Both the position numbers and the translations under genes were made by a program. The notes under the pieces were generated by a model that had not been told where the DNA came from, searched no databases, and worked only from the letters and a program-made list of their open reading frames with translations. From Flavobacterium amnicola (GTDB taxonomy: Bacteria; Bacteroidota; Bacteroidia; Flavobacteriales; Flavobacteriaceae), in NCBI RefSeq assembly GCF_004122165.1, contig NZ_SBKO01000001.1, forward strand, positions 186,001 to 250,000: 64,000 nucleotides of DNA, written 5' to 3'. How positions within the stretch are numbered: position 1 is the stretch's first letter; every line of letters starts with the position of its first letter. Shown here piece after piece: positions 28,387 to 37,226 of the stretch.

Positions 28387-28773
28387 TTAGTTAAGATGAA
28401 ATTTCCACTTACAGAAGAGCGCGTAAAGTGGAAGTTTAGTGATTTTAGTAAATTGAAAAACTGAAAAAACTTCAGGTTTTTCAGCGGATGAAAAAACATT
28501 TGATGCGGAGAATTGCTCAAATGTAAAAAATTCAAGATTATCTGAATCAACTTCAGAAAGGTCTTCTTGATCTTCAGCAGGAACAGAATTAATTCGATAA
28601 AATTTAGATTCACCGGTTTGTTTCTGTACAAAAGAAAATTGCTTTTCTTTTTCTAACTTAAACGTATTGGAAACACTTTTAGCAGAAACAGAAAAAATCA
28701 ATAAAAACACAGCCAGCAAAGAGAACAATCCCTTTGCCTTACCTGCGATTATATTTTTATTGATTTTAAACAT
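28387..28773 (-). CDS. Small secreted protein with C-terminal PLYxL motif (A)
   Basis: 128 aa. A signal peptide (GLFSLLAVFLLIFSVSAKS) is followed by an acidic, Ser/Phe-rich middle. The C-terminus LPLYALFCKWKFHLN aligns without gaps to that of the small protein at 20947-21336. No known domain is recognised. It is in the same direction as the efflux operon, 282 bases upstream of the adaptor gene. A second open frame over the same bases (28377-28631) is a shadow without a signal peptide. Confidence 0.65.
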   Translation of the reverse strand: MFKINKNIIAGKAKGLFSLLAVFLLIFSVSAKSVSNTFKLEKEKQFSFVQKQTGESKFYRINSVPAEDQEDLSEVDSDNLEFFTFEQFSASNVFSSAEKPEVFSVFQFTKITKLPLYALFCKWKFHLN

Positions 28774-28789
28774 TTTTATTTTTCGGCTG

Positions 28790-28797
28790 CAAAATTA
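28790..28797 (-). promoter_or_regulatory. -7 element upstream of small protein A
   Basis: The minus strand reads TAATTTTG, a match to TAnnTTTG, 16 bases before the ATG at 28773. A TTG lies 25 bases further upstream (28823-28825), slightly beyond the usual spacing. Confidence 0.4.
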
Positions 28798-28816
28798 AAA
28801 AATAATTTGATCTAGC

Positions 28817-29494
28817 CTATTCCAAATGCACTCTTTTCTTAAATAATTTCCATAGAACTGGAATAGTAGTAAACCCAACAATACCAATTACGATATATTC
28901 GATATAATGTTTTAAATCAATATTAAATTTATCAAGAAATAACGCATGTAGATAATGCCCCGCGAAAATCATAGAAAAAGACCAAAGAAATGATCCTAAT
29001 ATATTAAAAAACATAAATTTCTTTTTATCCATAGAAACAATTCCAGCTATTACTGGAGCAAATGTCCTAACAATAGGTAAAAAACGTGCAAAAACGATAG
29101 CTCGACTACCATATTTTTCGAAAAATTCTTTTGATTGGTACAAATATTTCTTTTTGAAGAAAAAGGTATCTTTTTGGTTGTATAGATAATTTCCACTTCG
29201 GGCACCGAACCAATATCCTGCCATATTACCTAAAATACCCATTACTGTTACTAGCAAAGCAAAAACAGTAACGTTTAAAAAATCATTTCCTAAAGAAATT
29301 TGACTCATTAATGATTCGCTATATATCCCAGCCAAAAAAAGCAAACTATCTCCTGGTAAGAAAAAGCCAGCCAACAATCCTGTTTCCGCAAAAACTATAA
29401 ATAAAACGACTAATAATCCTATTTTAATTCCTCCAAACTCCAGTAAAATATAGAATTCTGGATTCAATAATTGTAACCAATTGAAATCTTCCAT
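28817..29494 (-). CDS. DedA-family membrane protein
   Basis: 225 aa. It has the DedA/VTT pattern: ETGLLAGFFLPGDSLLFLAG near residues 37-56, then the Arg-rich FARFLPIVRTFAPVIAGIVSMDKKKF. Several hydrophobic helices suggest an inner-membrane location. Some members of this superfamily recycle undecaprenyl phosphate or other lipids; which substrate applies here is not shown. It follows the carbonic-anhydrase operon but is separated from it by a terminator. A TATATTTA element (29499-29506) lies almost at the start codon, so the transcript may be nearly leaderless. Confidence 0.9.
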   Translation of the reverse strand: MEDFNWLQLLNPEFYILLEFGGIKIGLLVVLFIVFAETGLLAGFFLPGDSLLFLAGIYSESLMSQISLGNDFLNVTVFALLVTVMGILGNMAGYWFGARSGNYLYNQKDTFFFKKKYLYQSKEFFEKYGSRAIVFARFLPIVRTFAPVIAGIVSMDKKKFMFFNILGSFLWSFSMIFAGHYLHALFLDKFNIDLKHYIEYIVIGIVGFTTIPVLWKLFKKRVHLE

Positions 29495-29516
29495 TCGGTA
29501 AATATAAGTATTTTTA

Positions 29517-29560
29517 TAAAAAAGGCGAAGGTACTACAAATAGTACAATCGCCTAATTTT
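29517..29560 (-). terminator. Terminator after the carbonic-anhydrase operon
   Basis: A two-part stem (29523-29528 with 29549-29554, and an inner 6-bp stem at 29531-29536 with 29541-29546) has a CAAA loop in the plus-strand reading. Runs of T follow on the minus strand. It lies 25 bases after the stop at 29579. Confidence 0.75.
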
Positions 29561-29578
29561 TTAATTATTAAATTATTC

Positions 29579-30214
29579 TTAAATATCCAGCTGATACAGT
29601 TCGTGCAAATCCTTATTACAAGAAAAATTCACTTCTAAATCGGTTACATACCCCGAATTTAAACCATAAACCCATCCGTGTAAATACAATTCTTGTCCAT
29701 CTTTCCAAGCATTTTGAACAATCGATGTTTTAGCCAAATTAAGCACTTGCTCTTTCACGTTCAATTCAACGAATTTGTTAAATCTTTCTTCTTCATTTTC
29801 AACTTCAACTAACTTTTCTTTGTTCAAACGGTAAATATCTTTGATGTGGCGAATCCAGTTATCAATAATTCCGAAAGAACCATTTCCCATTGCGGCTTTA
29901 ATACCACCACAACCATAATGACCACAAACAATTACGTGTTTCACTTTTAAGACGTTTACGGCATAATCTAGCACACTTAACATATTCATATCACTATGCA
30001 CCACCATATTGGCAATGTTTCGGTGTACAAAAACTTCACCTGCTTTAGCACCTATGATTTCATTCGCGGGAACACGACTATCTGAACAGCCAATCCATAA
30101 TAATGGTGGGGTTTGACCGCCAGCTAGATCACTAAAGAAATTAGGATCCTGGTCAAGCTTTTCTTGGACCCACTTCTTATTATTGTCTAGTATTTTTTTA
30201 TAAAACTCGCTCAT
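29579..30214 (-). CDS. Beta-class carbonic anhydrase 1
   Basis: 211 aa. It interconverts CO2 and bicarbonate. Zinc ligands are visible as C43 (GCSDSR, with the D45/R47 dyad), H99 and C102 (CGHYGCGG). The HRNIANMV segment is conserved. It closely resembles the Can/CynT-type enzymes that are soluble in the cytosol. It is the third gene of the SulP-CA-CA operon, 39 bases after the second anhydrase. Confidence 0.96.
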   Translation of the reverse strand: MSEFYKKILDNNKKWVQEKLDQDPNFFSDLAGGQTPPLLWIGCSDSRVPANEIIGAKAGEVFVHRNIANMVVHSDMNMLSVLDYAVNVLKVKHVIVCGHYGCGGIKAAMGNGSFGIIDNWIRHIKDIYRLNKEKLVEVENEEERFNKFVELNVKEQVLNLAKTSIVQNAWKDGQELYLHGWVYGLNSGYVTDLEVNFSCNKDLHELYQLDI

Positions 30215-30253
30215 ATTGAAATTTTCTAAAGCAAATGTATTTAAAAAATACCG

Positions 30254-30937
30254 CTATTTGACTAATTCTTTTAAATCTAATCCAGGATTACTTGCGTCTT
30301 TTATAAATTCGGTGGTATTATAAAATTCTACTTTCCCAGTTTCAATATTGTACATGGCGCCAATAATTCCAATTTCACCATTTTCAATCATTTGTTCTAA
30401 AATATAACTTCTTTGAATGATAGATTTTACAGTACGTTTTACATTGATTTCGGCTACGTTTTCAACAAATTCGCTGTTTTTCGAAGTCCTATCTTCCTTT
30501 GTCTTTTGTTCTTCATAAACGGCTGGTTGTAATTTCGATAATAACTCTGTTAAATTACCCATTTCCACATGATCACATGCGCCTTTTACAGCACCACACT
30601 TGGTATGTCCTAAGACCACAATCAATTTTGAACCTGCCACTTTACAAGCAAATTCCATACTTCCTAAAATATCGGTATTAGTTACATTTCCTGCAATTCG
30701 AATGGAAAAAACATCTCCCAAACCTTGGTCGAAAATCAATTCGGCCGAAGTACGACTATCAATACAACTTAAAATAGTTGCGAATGGCCATTGACCGTCA
30801 CGTGTGTCGTTTACTTGTTCTAACAAGTCACGGTGTACTTTTAAATTGTTTACAAAACGATGATTGCCTTCTTTTAAAATTTCTAATGCTTTTCTTGGGG
30901 TGATTTCTGCTTGTATTTCTTTATTTAAAGTTCTCAT
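30254..30937 (-). CDS. Beta-class carbonic anhydrase 2
   Basis: 227 aa. Ligands are C58 (SCIDSR, dyad D60/R62), H111 and C114 (LGHTKCGAVKGAC). It belongs to a different beta-CA subtype from its neighbour: the core reads IRIAGNV, not HRNIANM, and an N-terminal extension (PRKALEILKEGNHRFV) is typical of bacterial enzymes that often occur with SulP transporters. It has no signal peptide. The gap to sulP is 8 bases, so the two are cotranscribed. Confidence 0.95.
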   Translation of the reverse strand: MRTLNKEIQAEITPRKALEILKEGNHRFVNNLKVHRDLLEQVNDTRDGQWPFATILSCIDSRTSAELIFDQGLGDVFSIRIAGNVTNTDILGSMEFACKVAGSKLIVVLGHTKCGAVKGACDHVEMGNLTELLSKLQPAVYEEQKTKEDRTSKNSEFVENVAEINVKRTVKSIIQRSYILEQMIENGEIGIIGAMYNIETGKVEFYNTTEFIKDASNPGLDLKELVK

Positions 30938-30945
30938 GGTCTATT

Positions 30946-32544
30946 TTAATTTTTATGTTCTACAAAAACGTGTTTTTCTTCTTCTCCAGTATTCTCTAGT
31001 TTGTATGCTTTTTTGAAACCAACTAATTTAATTTTTATATTTTCTTCTTTCGCTCTAATTTTTTTAAACTCTTTGATTAAGTCTAAAACATCATGTGCAA
31101 TATACACCGTATCGGAAGCATTTATCACTACTTTAGAATTTTCTGGAATTGAGGATAGCGTTTTTTTAACAGCGGCTTTATTCAAAAATGAAACTTCTTG
31201 TGCCAAATCAATATGAATAACATCTCCGTCATGGTATTCTTCTTTACGGAAGTTATAGGCACGTTGCATATTTCCTTTAAGAATAAAAATCACACTGATA
31301 ATCAATCCCAATGCTACTCCTTTTAACAAATCGGTAAAAACGACCGCTAACATTGTTGCCATAAAGGGAATGAACTGGTATTTTCCTCTTTCAAAAAAAT
31401 GCTTGATTACTTTTGGATTGGCTAATTTATATCCGACTAAGAGAAGTACTGCCGCTAAAGTGGCTAACGGAATCATATTCAAAATAGATGGAATCGCGAT
31501 GGCGCAAACCATCAATAAAACCCCATGAAAAATAGCAGACATTTTAGTTTCGGCTCCCGCATTACTATTGGCAGTAGTTCTCACTACAACCGAAGTCATT
31601 GGCAATCCACCCAAAAGTGCACTCACCATATTCCCTATTCCTTGTGCTTTAAGTTCAACATTCGTATCTGTATAGCGTTTGTGTTTGTCCATTCTGTCTG
31701 CCGCTTCAATACAAAGCAATGTTTCAATAGAGGCTACAACTGCGATGGTTACAGCAACAATCCAAACTTTTTGATTGGAAAAAGCCGTAAAATCTGGCAG
31801 TGTAAAACTTTGTTTGAACTCATCAAAAGAGTTGGGCACTGGTAACTTTACTAAATGATCTTCCAAAACTGCCAAAGTAGATCCTGAAGCAATAAAAATC
31901 TGATTCACAACAATTCCAACAATTACGGCTACTAATGCAGCTGGTACTAGTTTTAGATTTTTCAAAAAAGGAACTTTATTCCAACCAATTAAAATCGTTA
32001 AAGAGATAATCGTTATTATCGTTGCCCCTAAATGGATATTGCCTAATACCGAAAAGATTTCAGAAAAAGTATTTTGTCCATCAGGTTGCGCAAAAGCCAA
32101 ATCACCTTCATAATCTTTATCATAACCAAAAGCATGTGGAATTTGCTTTAAAAATATTATCACTCCAATACCAGCAAGCATTCCTTCAATTACATTGTTT
32201 GGGAAATAATTGGAAATAGATCCCGCTTTTAGGAATCCCAAGGCAATTTGCATTAAACCTGCAAGAAAAACGGCAAGCAAGAAAATACTAAAGCCACCTA
32301 AATCGGTTATTGCAGTTAATACTATTGCAGTTAAGCCGGCAGCAGGACCCGAAACGGAAAGGTGTGATTTACTTAAGTAACCCACTACAATTCCACCAAC
32401 AACTCCTGTAATAATTCCGGCGAATAACGGCGCGCCAGACGCTAAAGCAATACCCAAACATAAGGGTAAAGCCACAAGAAAAACCACTAGCCCCGATGGT
32501 AAATCGGCACCAAGACTTCCAAAAATATTTATCTTTTTTGTCAT
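30946..32544 (-). CDS. SulP-family anion (probably bicarbonate) transporter
   Basis: 532 aa. The SulP transmembrane domain starts immediately (GADLPSGLVVFLVALPLCLGIALASGAP) with SVSGPAAGLTAIV typical of the family. A STAS domain occupies about the last 110 residues (VIHIDLAQEVSFLNKAAVKKTL). SulP proteins carry sulfate, bicarbonate or other anions. The two carbonic anhydrase genes immediately downstream favour bicarbonate. This is an inference from context. Confidence 0.9.
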   Translation of the reverse strand: MTKKINIFGSLGADLPSGLVVFLVALPLCLGIALASGAPLFAGIITGVVGGIVVGYLSKSHLSVSGPAAGLTAIVLTAITDLGGFSIFLLAVFLAGLMQIALGFLKAGSISNYFPNNVIEGMLAGIGVIIFLKQIPHAFGYDKDYEGDLAFAQPDGQNTFSEIFSVLGNIHLGATIITIISLTILIGWNKVPFLKNLKLVPAALVAVIVGIVVNQIFIASGSTLAVLEDHLVKLPVPNSFDEFKQSFTLPDFTAFSNQKVWIVAVTIAVVASIETLLCIEAADRMDKHKRYTDTNVELKAQGIGNMVSALLGGLPMTSVVVRTTANSNAGAETKMSAIFHGVLLMVCAIAIPSILNMIPLATLAAVLLLVGYKLANPKVIKHFFERGKYQFIPFMATMLAVVFTDLLKGVALGLIISVIFILKGNMQRAYNFRKEEYHDGDVIHIDLAQEVSFLNKAAVKKTLSSIPENSKVVINASDTVYIAHDVLDLIKEFKKIRAKEENIKIKLVGFKKAYKLENTGEEEKHVFVEHKN

Positions 32545-32608
32545 AACCTTAAAAATTTAAAACAACATTTAACCATAGACAATACGACTACAGCACGAAT
32601 TTTATGTT

Positions 32609-32899
32609 TTAAACTTGTTCAGGCGGTAAATGAAAAATTGTAGGAGTGACAGCGTAATGCTTTAAAAGGTAGGTGTCGTAGACTTCATTAAAAGTTACTT
32701 CGTCGAAAAGAGGCAAAAGCTTGTATTTGCTAATTACAAATGCTGATTTAATTTCTTTCACTTCTTTTGAATGTTCTTCTTCTTCCGTAATATTATAGGT
32801 AAATTTTGTATCATTTCTCTCATTGATTATACAAACGATAATCGTAGAAAACTGAAACAGAATAAAAATTCCTAAAACTATTTTGGTGAAAAATTTCAT
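32609..32899 (-). CDS. Hypothetical small membrane-anchored protein
   Basis: 96 aa. One N-terminal hydrophobic helix (VLGIFILFQFSTIIVCII) is followed by an acidic patch (EEEEHSKEVKE) and a C-terminus LPPEQV. It could be an anchored periplasmic protein. I do not recognise a family. It lies 64 bases upstream of the SulP gene in the same direction and may share its transcript. Confidence 0.55.
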   Translation of the reverse strand: MKFFTKIVLGIFILFQFSTIIVCIINERNDTKFTYNITEEEEHSKEVKEIKSAFVISKYKLLPLFDEVTFNEVYDTYLLKHYAVTPTIFHLPPEQV

Positions 32900-32960
32900 G
32901 AGGCGAATTTATCATTTTAAAACCAATTATCAAAAGACTTAACATTTTCTTATCAAGAAA

Positions 32961-32990
32961 AAGCCCCGATTTTATAGTCGGGGCCATTTT
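32961..32990 (-). terminator. Terminator after the HMA gene
   Basis: A GC-rich 7-bp stem (32963-32969 with 32978-32984) has an 8-nt loop. T-rich sequence follows on the minus strand. It closes the copper-locus genes that start at 35811. Confidence 0.8.
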
Positions 32991-32994
32991 TTAT

Positions 32995-33333
32995 TTATTT
33001 TCTTTCATACTGACAACATCCATGAAGCTTATCATAATCTTCTTTTGTGGCTTTCACATTTTTGGTATCATGACCTGCTTTTGCAATAGCGTTTTCAACA
33101 CTTTTTACATCACATTTTTCTTCATTAACAATTAGATGAAGTACGTGATCTTCCATATGCCAAGTAGCACTTTTCACACCGGAAACAGAAATGGCTGCTT
33201 TTTCAATACGCTTTTTACACATCTCACAGTTTCCGTTGACCTCGATATTGTATTTGGCATTTTTATTTTTTTTGTCTTGTGCCAACGAAGTAAAACCTAC
33301 CATTAGCAACATCATTAAAATTATATTTTTCAT
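32995..33333 (-). CDS. Secreted heavy-metal-associated (HMA) domain protein
   Basis: 112 aa. A signal peptide ends near SLAQ. One HMA ferredoxin-like domain carries the metal site C36-x-x-C39 (GNCEMCKKRIEKA). Extra cysteines near the C-terminus (HGCCQYERK) could add a second site. It is likely a periplasmic copper carrier. The gene is 14 bases after the TonB-receptor gene and is the last of the HYC_CC_PP-receptor-HMA operon. Confidence 0.88.
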   Translation of the reverse strand: MKNIILMMLLMVGFTSLAQDKKNKNAKYNIEVNGNCEMCKKRIEKAAISVSGVKSATWHMEDHVLHLIVNEEKCDVKSVENAIAKAGHDTKNVKATKEDYDKLHGCCQYERK

Positions 33334-33347
33334 ATTTTCTAAGTTTA

Positions 33348-35336
33348 TTATTTCACTTTAAATCGCAATCCGGCATAAAACATTTGTCCGAAAACTGGTG
33401 CATATATTGCAGAAGTATCAAAATTTGTTCCAAAAGGATTTTCATAACCTACAATTGCTCTATTTTGTTTGTAATTACCAAGGTTTTCTACTCCAAGATA
33501 CATTTCAAATACCGACGAAAAAGTTCTTGTAACTTGCGAATTCATCACAATAAAAGTTGGAGAAAAATCAGGCAATTGATTATTGGTATTGGGTAATTGT
33601 TGTTGCCCAAACCAGTTTAAAGTATAATCAAACTTCCATTGTTGCCCTTTATCTTTAATATGCGTTTCGAACTCTAAATTAGTAAAAAAACGATGTTTTG
33701 CCTGTAAAGGTCGTTGAAAACTTCCTGAATTGTAATCCGTTTTAATATCGTAAAACTTATATGCCGAACGAAAATTCAAATGTTTAATGATTTCGGTATT
33801 GAATTCTACTTGTAAACTATTGGCGTAGGATTTCCCTTTCAGATTATAGAAATTGACTTGATTTGTTTGAAACAAATCGACAACCGCTTGATTTTGAAAA
33901 TCGGTTCTGTAAAAATCAAGAGATGCATCCGATTTCATCCCCAACCATTCAAACTTTTGAAGAAATCCAAATCCATAATTCCATGCGATTTCAGGATTAA
34001 GTCCGTAAATTTTACCAGAATTATCTAAGATATTAAAAGTTCGAGAGCTTCCGAAAAGGTGTTGGTTTTCTGCAAAAATATTAGCCGAGCGTTTTCCCCT
34101 TCCTGCTGAAAATCGCAGTACAGCATCTTTCCAAGGATTGTATCTAGCATGTAATCTGGGCGTTACAAAAAATCCCAAACGGTTGTGATAATCGGCACGA
34201 CCGCCTAAAATCACACTGAAATTATCGGTATTGTCGTAAGTATATTCTAAAAAAGCGCCTACGGAATTGTCTTTTCGACTGAGATCATTTCCAAAAACAA
34301 ATTCTTGGTATTCATCCGAAGTAAAATTTAATCCTGTTGCGAATTTATTTAACGTATTGTCAATAATCGAATTAAAAATCAGGTTCGAATAAAAACTTTT
34401 TTGCTTGATATCATAGGTCCGAAGTCCAAAATACGAGTTTTGATTGTGTATGGTATAGGCATTTTGAAAACCGATGCTTTGATACGGCATATCTTTCCAC
34501 ACATAACCCAATTTAGAAGAAAAATCGAAACGTTGTGTATTGATTTCCGATCCCCAATAATTCGTTGTCAACTTATCTTTCTTCGGATCAAAATCTATTT
34601 GACCGGTTTGCTTTTCATCGTTCATAAATCGAGCATTCAAGAAACTCACCCAGCCAGTATTCGGATTGGAATATTGCCAACGATTCATCACATTGATTTG
34701 ATTTCCTAACGGATTATCTAGAAAACCATCGTTATTCATGTCGTTTTTAGCCACACGCATATTGCCATGAACCAACAAACTGGTCGACCATAAACTATCC
34801 ACTTTTTGAGTAAGATGTGTATTGACTTCAAATCGAGAGTCGGTCGAACCATACACATTCAAAAAGAAAGGAATTTCTTTAACGGGTTTTAAAAGTTCGG
34901 TATTGATTTGTCCCGAAATACTTTCATAACCATTTACAACACTTCCCGCACCTTTGGTAATTTGGATACTTTCCACCCAAGTTCCAGGTGTGAACGACAA
35001 TCCGTAGGCTTGAGAAGCACCACGAACACTCGGAATATTTTCTTCGGCAATTAATAAATACGGGCTAGTCAACCCCAGCATTTTGATTTGCTTGGTTCCC
35101 GTTAATGCATCAGAAAAATTGACATCAATAGTCGGATTGGTTTCAAAGCTTTCGGCTAAGTTACAACAAGCCGCTTTGAGTAATTCTTTGCTAGACAACA
35201 CCGTTGTATTGGTTGCCTTTATCAATGATTTTTGTATTTTCCCACGTTTGGCTTCTACTTTTACCGTTTGCAACGTATCTTGTGAATAACCTTTAAATGC
35301 TAGGAAAACAACAAAAAACAGCAGTATATTTTTCAT
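33348..35336 (-). CDS. TonB-dependent receptor, probably metal related
   Basis: 662 aa. A signal peptide (LLFFVVFLAFKGYSQ) is followed directly by a short TonB-box region and a plug domain without the usual carboxypeptidase-like domain. The plug starts with LLKAACCNLAESFETNP, a Cys-Cys motif seen in receptors that accompany HMA proteins in this phylum. The barrel ends in a beta strand FYAGLRFKVK. Linked genes for an HMA protein and a Cys-rich HYC_CC_PP protein suggest copper or another soft metal. Direction of transport and exact metal are inferences. Confidence 0.88.
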   Translation of the reverse strand: MKNILLFFVVFLAFKGYSQDTLQTVKVEAKRGKIQKSLIKATNTTVLSSKELLKAACCNLAESFETNPTIDVNFSDALTGTKQIKMLGLTSPYLLIAEENIPSVRGASQAYGLSFTPGTWVESIQITKGAGSVVNGYESISGQINTELLKPVKEIPFFLNVYGSTDSRFEVNTHLTQKVDSLWSTSLLVHGNMRVAKNDMNNDGFLDNPLGNQINVMNRWQYSNPNTGWVSFLNARFMNDEKQTGQIDFDPKKDKLTTNYWGSEINTQRFDFSSKLGYVWKDMPYQSIGFQNAYTIHNQNSYFGLRTYDIKQKSFYSNLIFNSIIDNTLNKFATGLNFTSDEYQEFVFGNDLSRKDNSVGAFLEYTYDNTDNFSVILGGRADYHNRLGFFVTPRLHARYNPWKDAVLRFSAGRGKRSANIFAENQHLFGSSRTFNILDNSGKIYGLNPEIAWNYGFGFLQKFEWLGMKSDASLDFYRTDFQNQAVVDLFQTNQVNFYNLKGKSYANSLQVEFNTEIIKHLNFRSAYKFYDIKTDYNSGSFQRPLQAKHRFFTNLEFETHIKDKGQQWKFDYTLNWFGQQQLPNTNNQLPDFSPTFIVMNSQVTRTFSSVFEMYLGVENLGNYKQNRAIVGYENPFGTNFDTSAIYAPVFGQMFYAGLRFKVK

Positions 35337-35385
35337 TGTATAAATAATTAATGTTTAAAAATCAGTTTTTGATTTCAAACAGTAA

Positions 35386-35811
35386 TTACGCGTAGAAAAT
35401 ATATTGGGAATACAATTTGTAAAGTGGTGGCGCATTGGATTCACAGTAAAAAGAAGGATTTTCGGAAGGAAGAATCACTTCTTGTAACAGAATAGCCTGA
35501 AAAAAACGACACTCTTGAACTAGAAGATACGAAGCTAAGTCGAGCTGAAAACTTTTGACTAAAACATTTTCTGAAGTAGTCTTTTTAATTTCGACTTTGT
35601 CATTGGAACAACAAGAATCGTGACTGTTTTCGACTGCACAACAAGACGTAATCTTGGTTGGTTTTTCGTCTACACAAGGCTCTTCTACTTTGTAATTAAA
35701 CGAAATGCCTGATATTTTTCCTTCACAATAATGCACATTAAAAGCCAAACCAACATTGGAAACCAATATTAGTATTGCTAATAAAACGTTGATGTGCTTT
35801 TTGAAAGTCAT
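35386..35811 (-). CDS. HYC_CC_PP family small Cys-rich secreted protein
   Basis: 141 aa. A signal peptide is followed by the three motifs that name the family: HYC (27-29), Cys pairs (57-58 and 67-68), and Pro-Pro (128-129) in the C-terminal stretch APPLYKLYSQYIFYA. The cysteines and histidines suggest metal binding, probably copper, in the periplasm. It is the first gene of an operon with a TonB receptor (49-base gap) and an HMA protein. Its PLYKLY ending resembles those of the two small proteins at 20947-21336 and 28387-28773. Confidence 0.85.
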   Translation of the reverse strand: MTFKKHINVLLAILILVSNVGLAFNVHYCEGKISGISFNYKVEEPCVDEKPTKITSCCAVENSHDSCCSNDKVEIKKTTSENVLVKSFQLDLASYLLVQECRFFQAILLQEVILPSENPSFYCESNAPPLYKLYSQYIFYA

Positions 35812-35815
35812 AAGG

Positions 35816-35823
35816 CAAAAGTA
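35816..35823 (-). promoter_or_regulatory. -7 element abutting the HYC_CC_PP start codon
   Basis: The minus strand reads TACTTTTG, a full TAnnTTTG match, only 4 bases before the ATG. Transcription would start at or next to the start codon, which suggests a leaderless mRNA. Confidence 0.4.
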
Positions 35824-35856
35824 CTACTTTTTTAAAACAGAAAATATAAAATGGTG

Positions 35857-37215
35857 TTAATTGATTTCTACAATTTGTTCTAAATAGGGAATTTCGCAAG
35901 GAAAGCCATAAACCTCATCTATTTTGTTTTTAAGTCCGAGTAATGCCGAACTTTCTCCATGCATTAGAAAAATTTTATCTGGCTTAGCTTCCAATTTAGA
36001 CAACCACTGAATTAAATCTTCTTGGTCACCATGTGCCGAAAGCCCTTCAATTTCGACGATTTTCGCGTGAACAGGATAATAATTTCCATACAATTTGATT
36101 TCTTTTTCACCATCCAACAGTTTTCGTCCTCGAGTGCCCTCTGCTTGATAACCCACCATGACTACCGTGTTTTTAGAATCAATAATATAGCGCTCTAAAT
36201 AGCTCAACACACGCCCACCCGTTACCATTCCGCTCGCCGCAATTACTACTTTTGGGCGATCGTCGTAAATGGTTTCCATGGTTTCTTCATAATCTGTAAT
36301 CAACTGAAACATATCGCACATGGCTTCACATTCGTCTAAGTCTAGCTTGTGCCAAGAGCGGTTTTCGGTAAACAAATCGATGACTTTAATTCCCATGGGT
36401 GTATCGATGATGTAAGGAATTTCAGGAATACGACCTGCGATTTTTAACTTCCAAATTAGATACATGATGGCTTGGGCTCTTTCGACAGCAAAACTTGGGA
36501 TAATAACGTTCCCACCACTAGCAAAAGTTTCGTTTATAAAGGTTTCTAAGTCTTCCATGGGATCGCTATCGGGATGCAAACGATCACCGTAAGTACTTTC
36601 CATAAAAACATAATTGGCCACTTTTGGTTTCACTGGTTCATATAATAAATCATCGTTATCTCTGCCTAAATCTCCTGAAAAAACTAAGGTTTTTCCTTCT
36701 AATTTCAGTTCTATGGAACAAGCCCCTAAAATATGTCCGGCATAAAAAAAACGAGCGGAAATTTCGGCATCTAAATCGAAGGATTTATCTAAGGAAATGA
36801 CTCTAAAAAAAGGAGTCACTCGTTCGGCATCTTCCACGGTGTATAAAGGTTCTGCCGGATTGTGTTTGGAATACTGTTCGCGGTTGGCTTTTTCAGCTTC
36901 TTCTTCTTGAATTTTAGCCGAATCCAATAAAATCAATCTTGAAATGGATTTGGTGGGACTAGTACAATATATTTTCCCTTCGAATCCTTGTTTTACGAGT
37001 CGTGCCAACCAACCACAATGATCCAAATGTCCGTGCGTTAGTAAGACATAATCAATCGATGAAGGTAAAACCGAAAGTGGTTCCCAGTTGAGCTGACGGG
37101 TTTCTTTGTTGCCTTGAAACAAACCACAATCAATTAAAATTCGAATTCCATTAGATTCTATTAATGTTTTGGAACCGGTTACCGTTCCTGCTGCACCTAA
37201 AAATTGGATTTTCAT
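35857..37215 (-). CDS. Beta-CASP metallo-beta-lactamase-fold nuclease
   Basis: 452 aa. The MBL motif is THGHLDHCG (near residue 60), with SGDLGRD and beta-CASP blocks (AGHILGACSIEL; VIPSFAVERAQ; IAASGMVTGGRVL; LSAHGDQEDL). This is the CPSF73/YSH1-type architecture of RNA-processing nucleases. No KH domain is present. It is a cytosolic Zn-dependent enzyme, probably acting on RNA. It follows the ATP-cone nuclease gene by 11 bases. Confidence 0.9.
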   Translation of the reverse strand: MKIQFLGAAGTVTGSKTLIESNGIRILIDCGLFQGNKETRQLNWEPLSVLPSSIDYVLLTHGHLDHCGWLARLVKQGFEGKIYCTSPTKSISRLILLDSAKIQEEEAEKANREQYSKHNPAEPLYTVEDAERVTPFFRVISLDKSFDLDAEISARFFYAGHILGACSIELKLEGKTLVFSGDLGRDNDDLLYEPVKPKVANYVFMESTYGDRLHPDSDPMEDLETFINETFASGGNVIIPSFAVERAQAIMYLIWKLKIAGRIPEIPYIIDTPMGIKVIDLFTENRSWHKLDLDECEAMCDMFQLITDYEETMETIYDDRPKVVIAASGMVTGGRVLSYLERYIIDSKNTVVMVGYQAEGTRGRKLLDGEKEIKLYGNYYPVHAKIVEIEGLSAHGDQEDLIQWLSKLEAKPDKIFLMHGESSALLGLKNKIDEVYGFPCEIPYLEQIVEIN

Positions 37216-37226
37216 TACTTCCCTTT

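Noticed and set aside
28377..28631. 84-codon frame overlapping small protein A on the minus strand
   Set aside because: It has no signal peptide, lies wholly inside the better-supported frame at 28387-28773, and looks like a low-complexity shadow.
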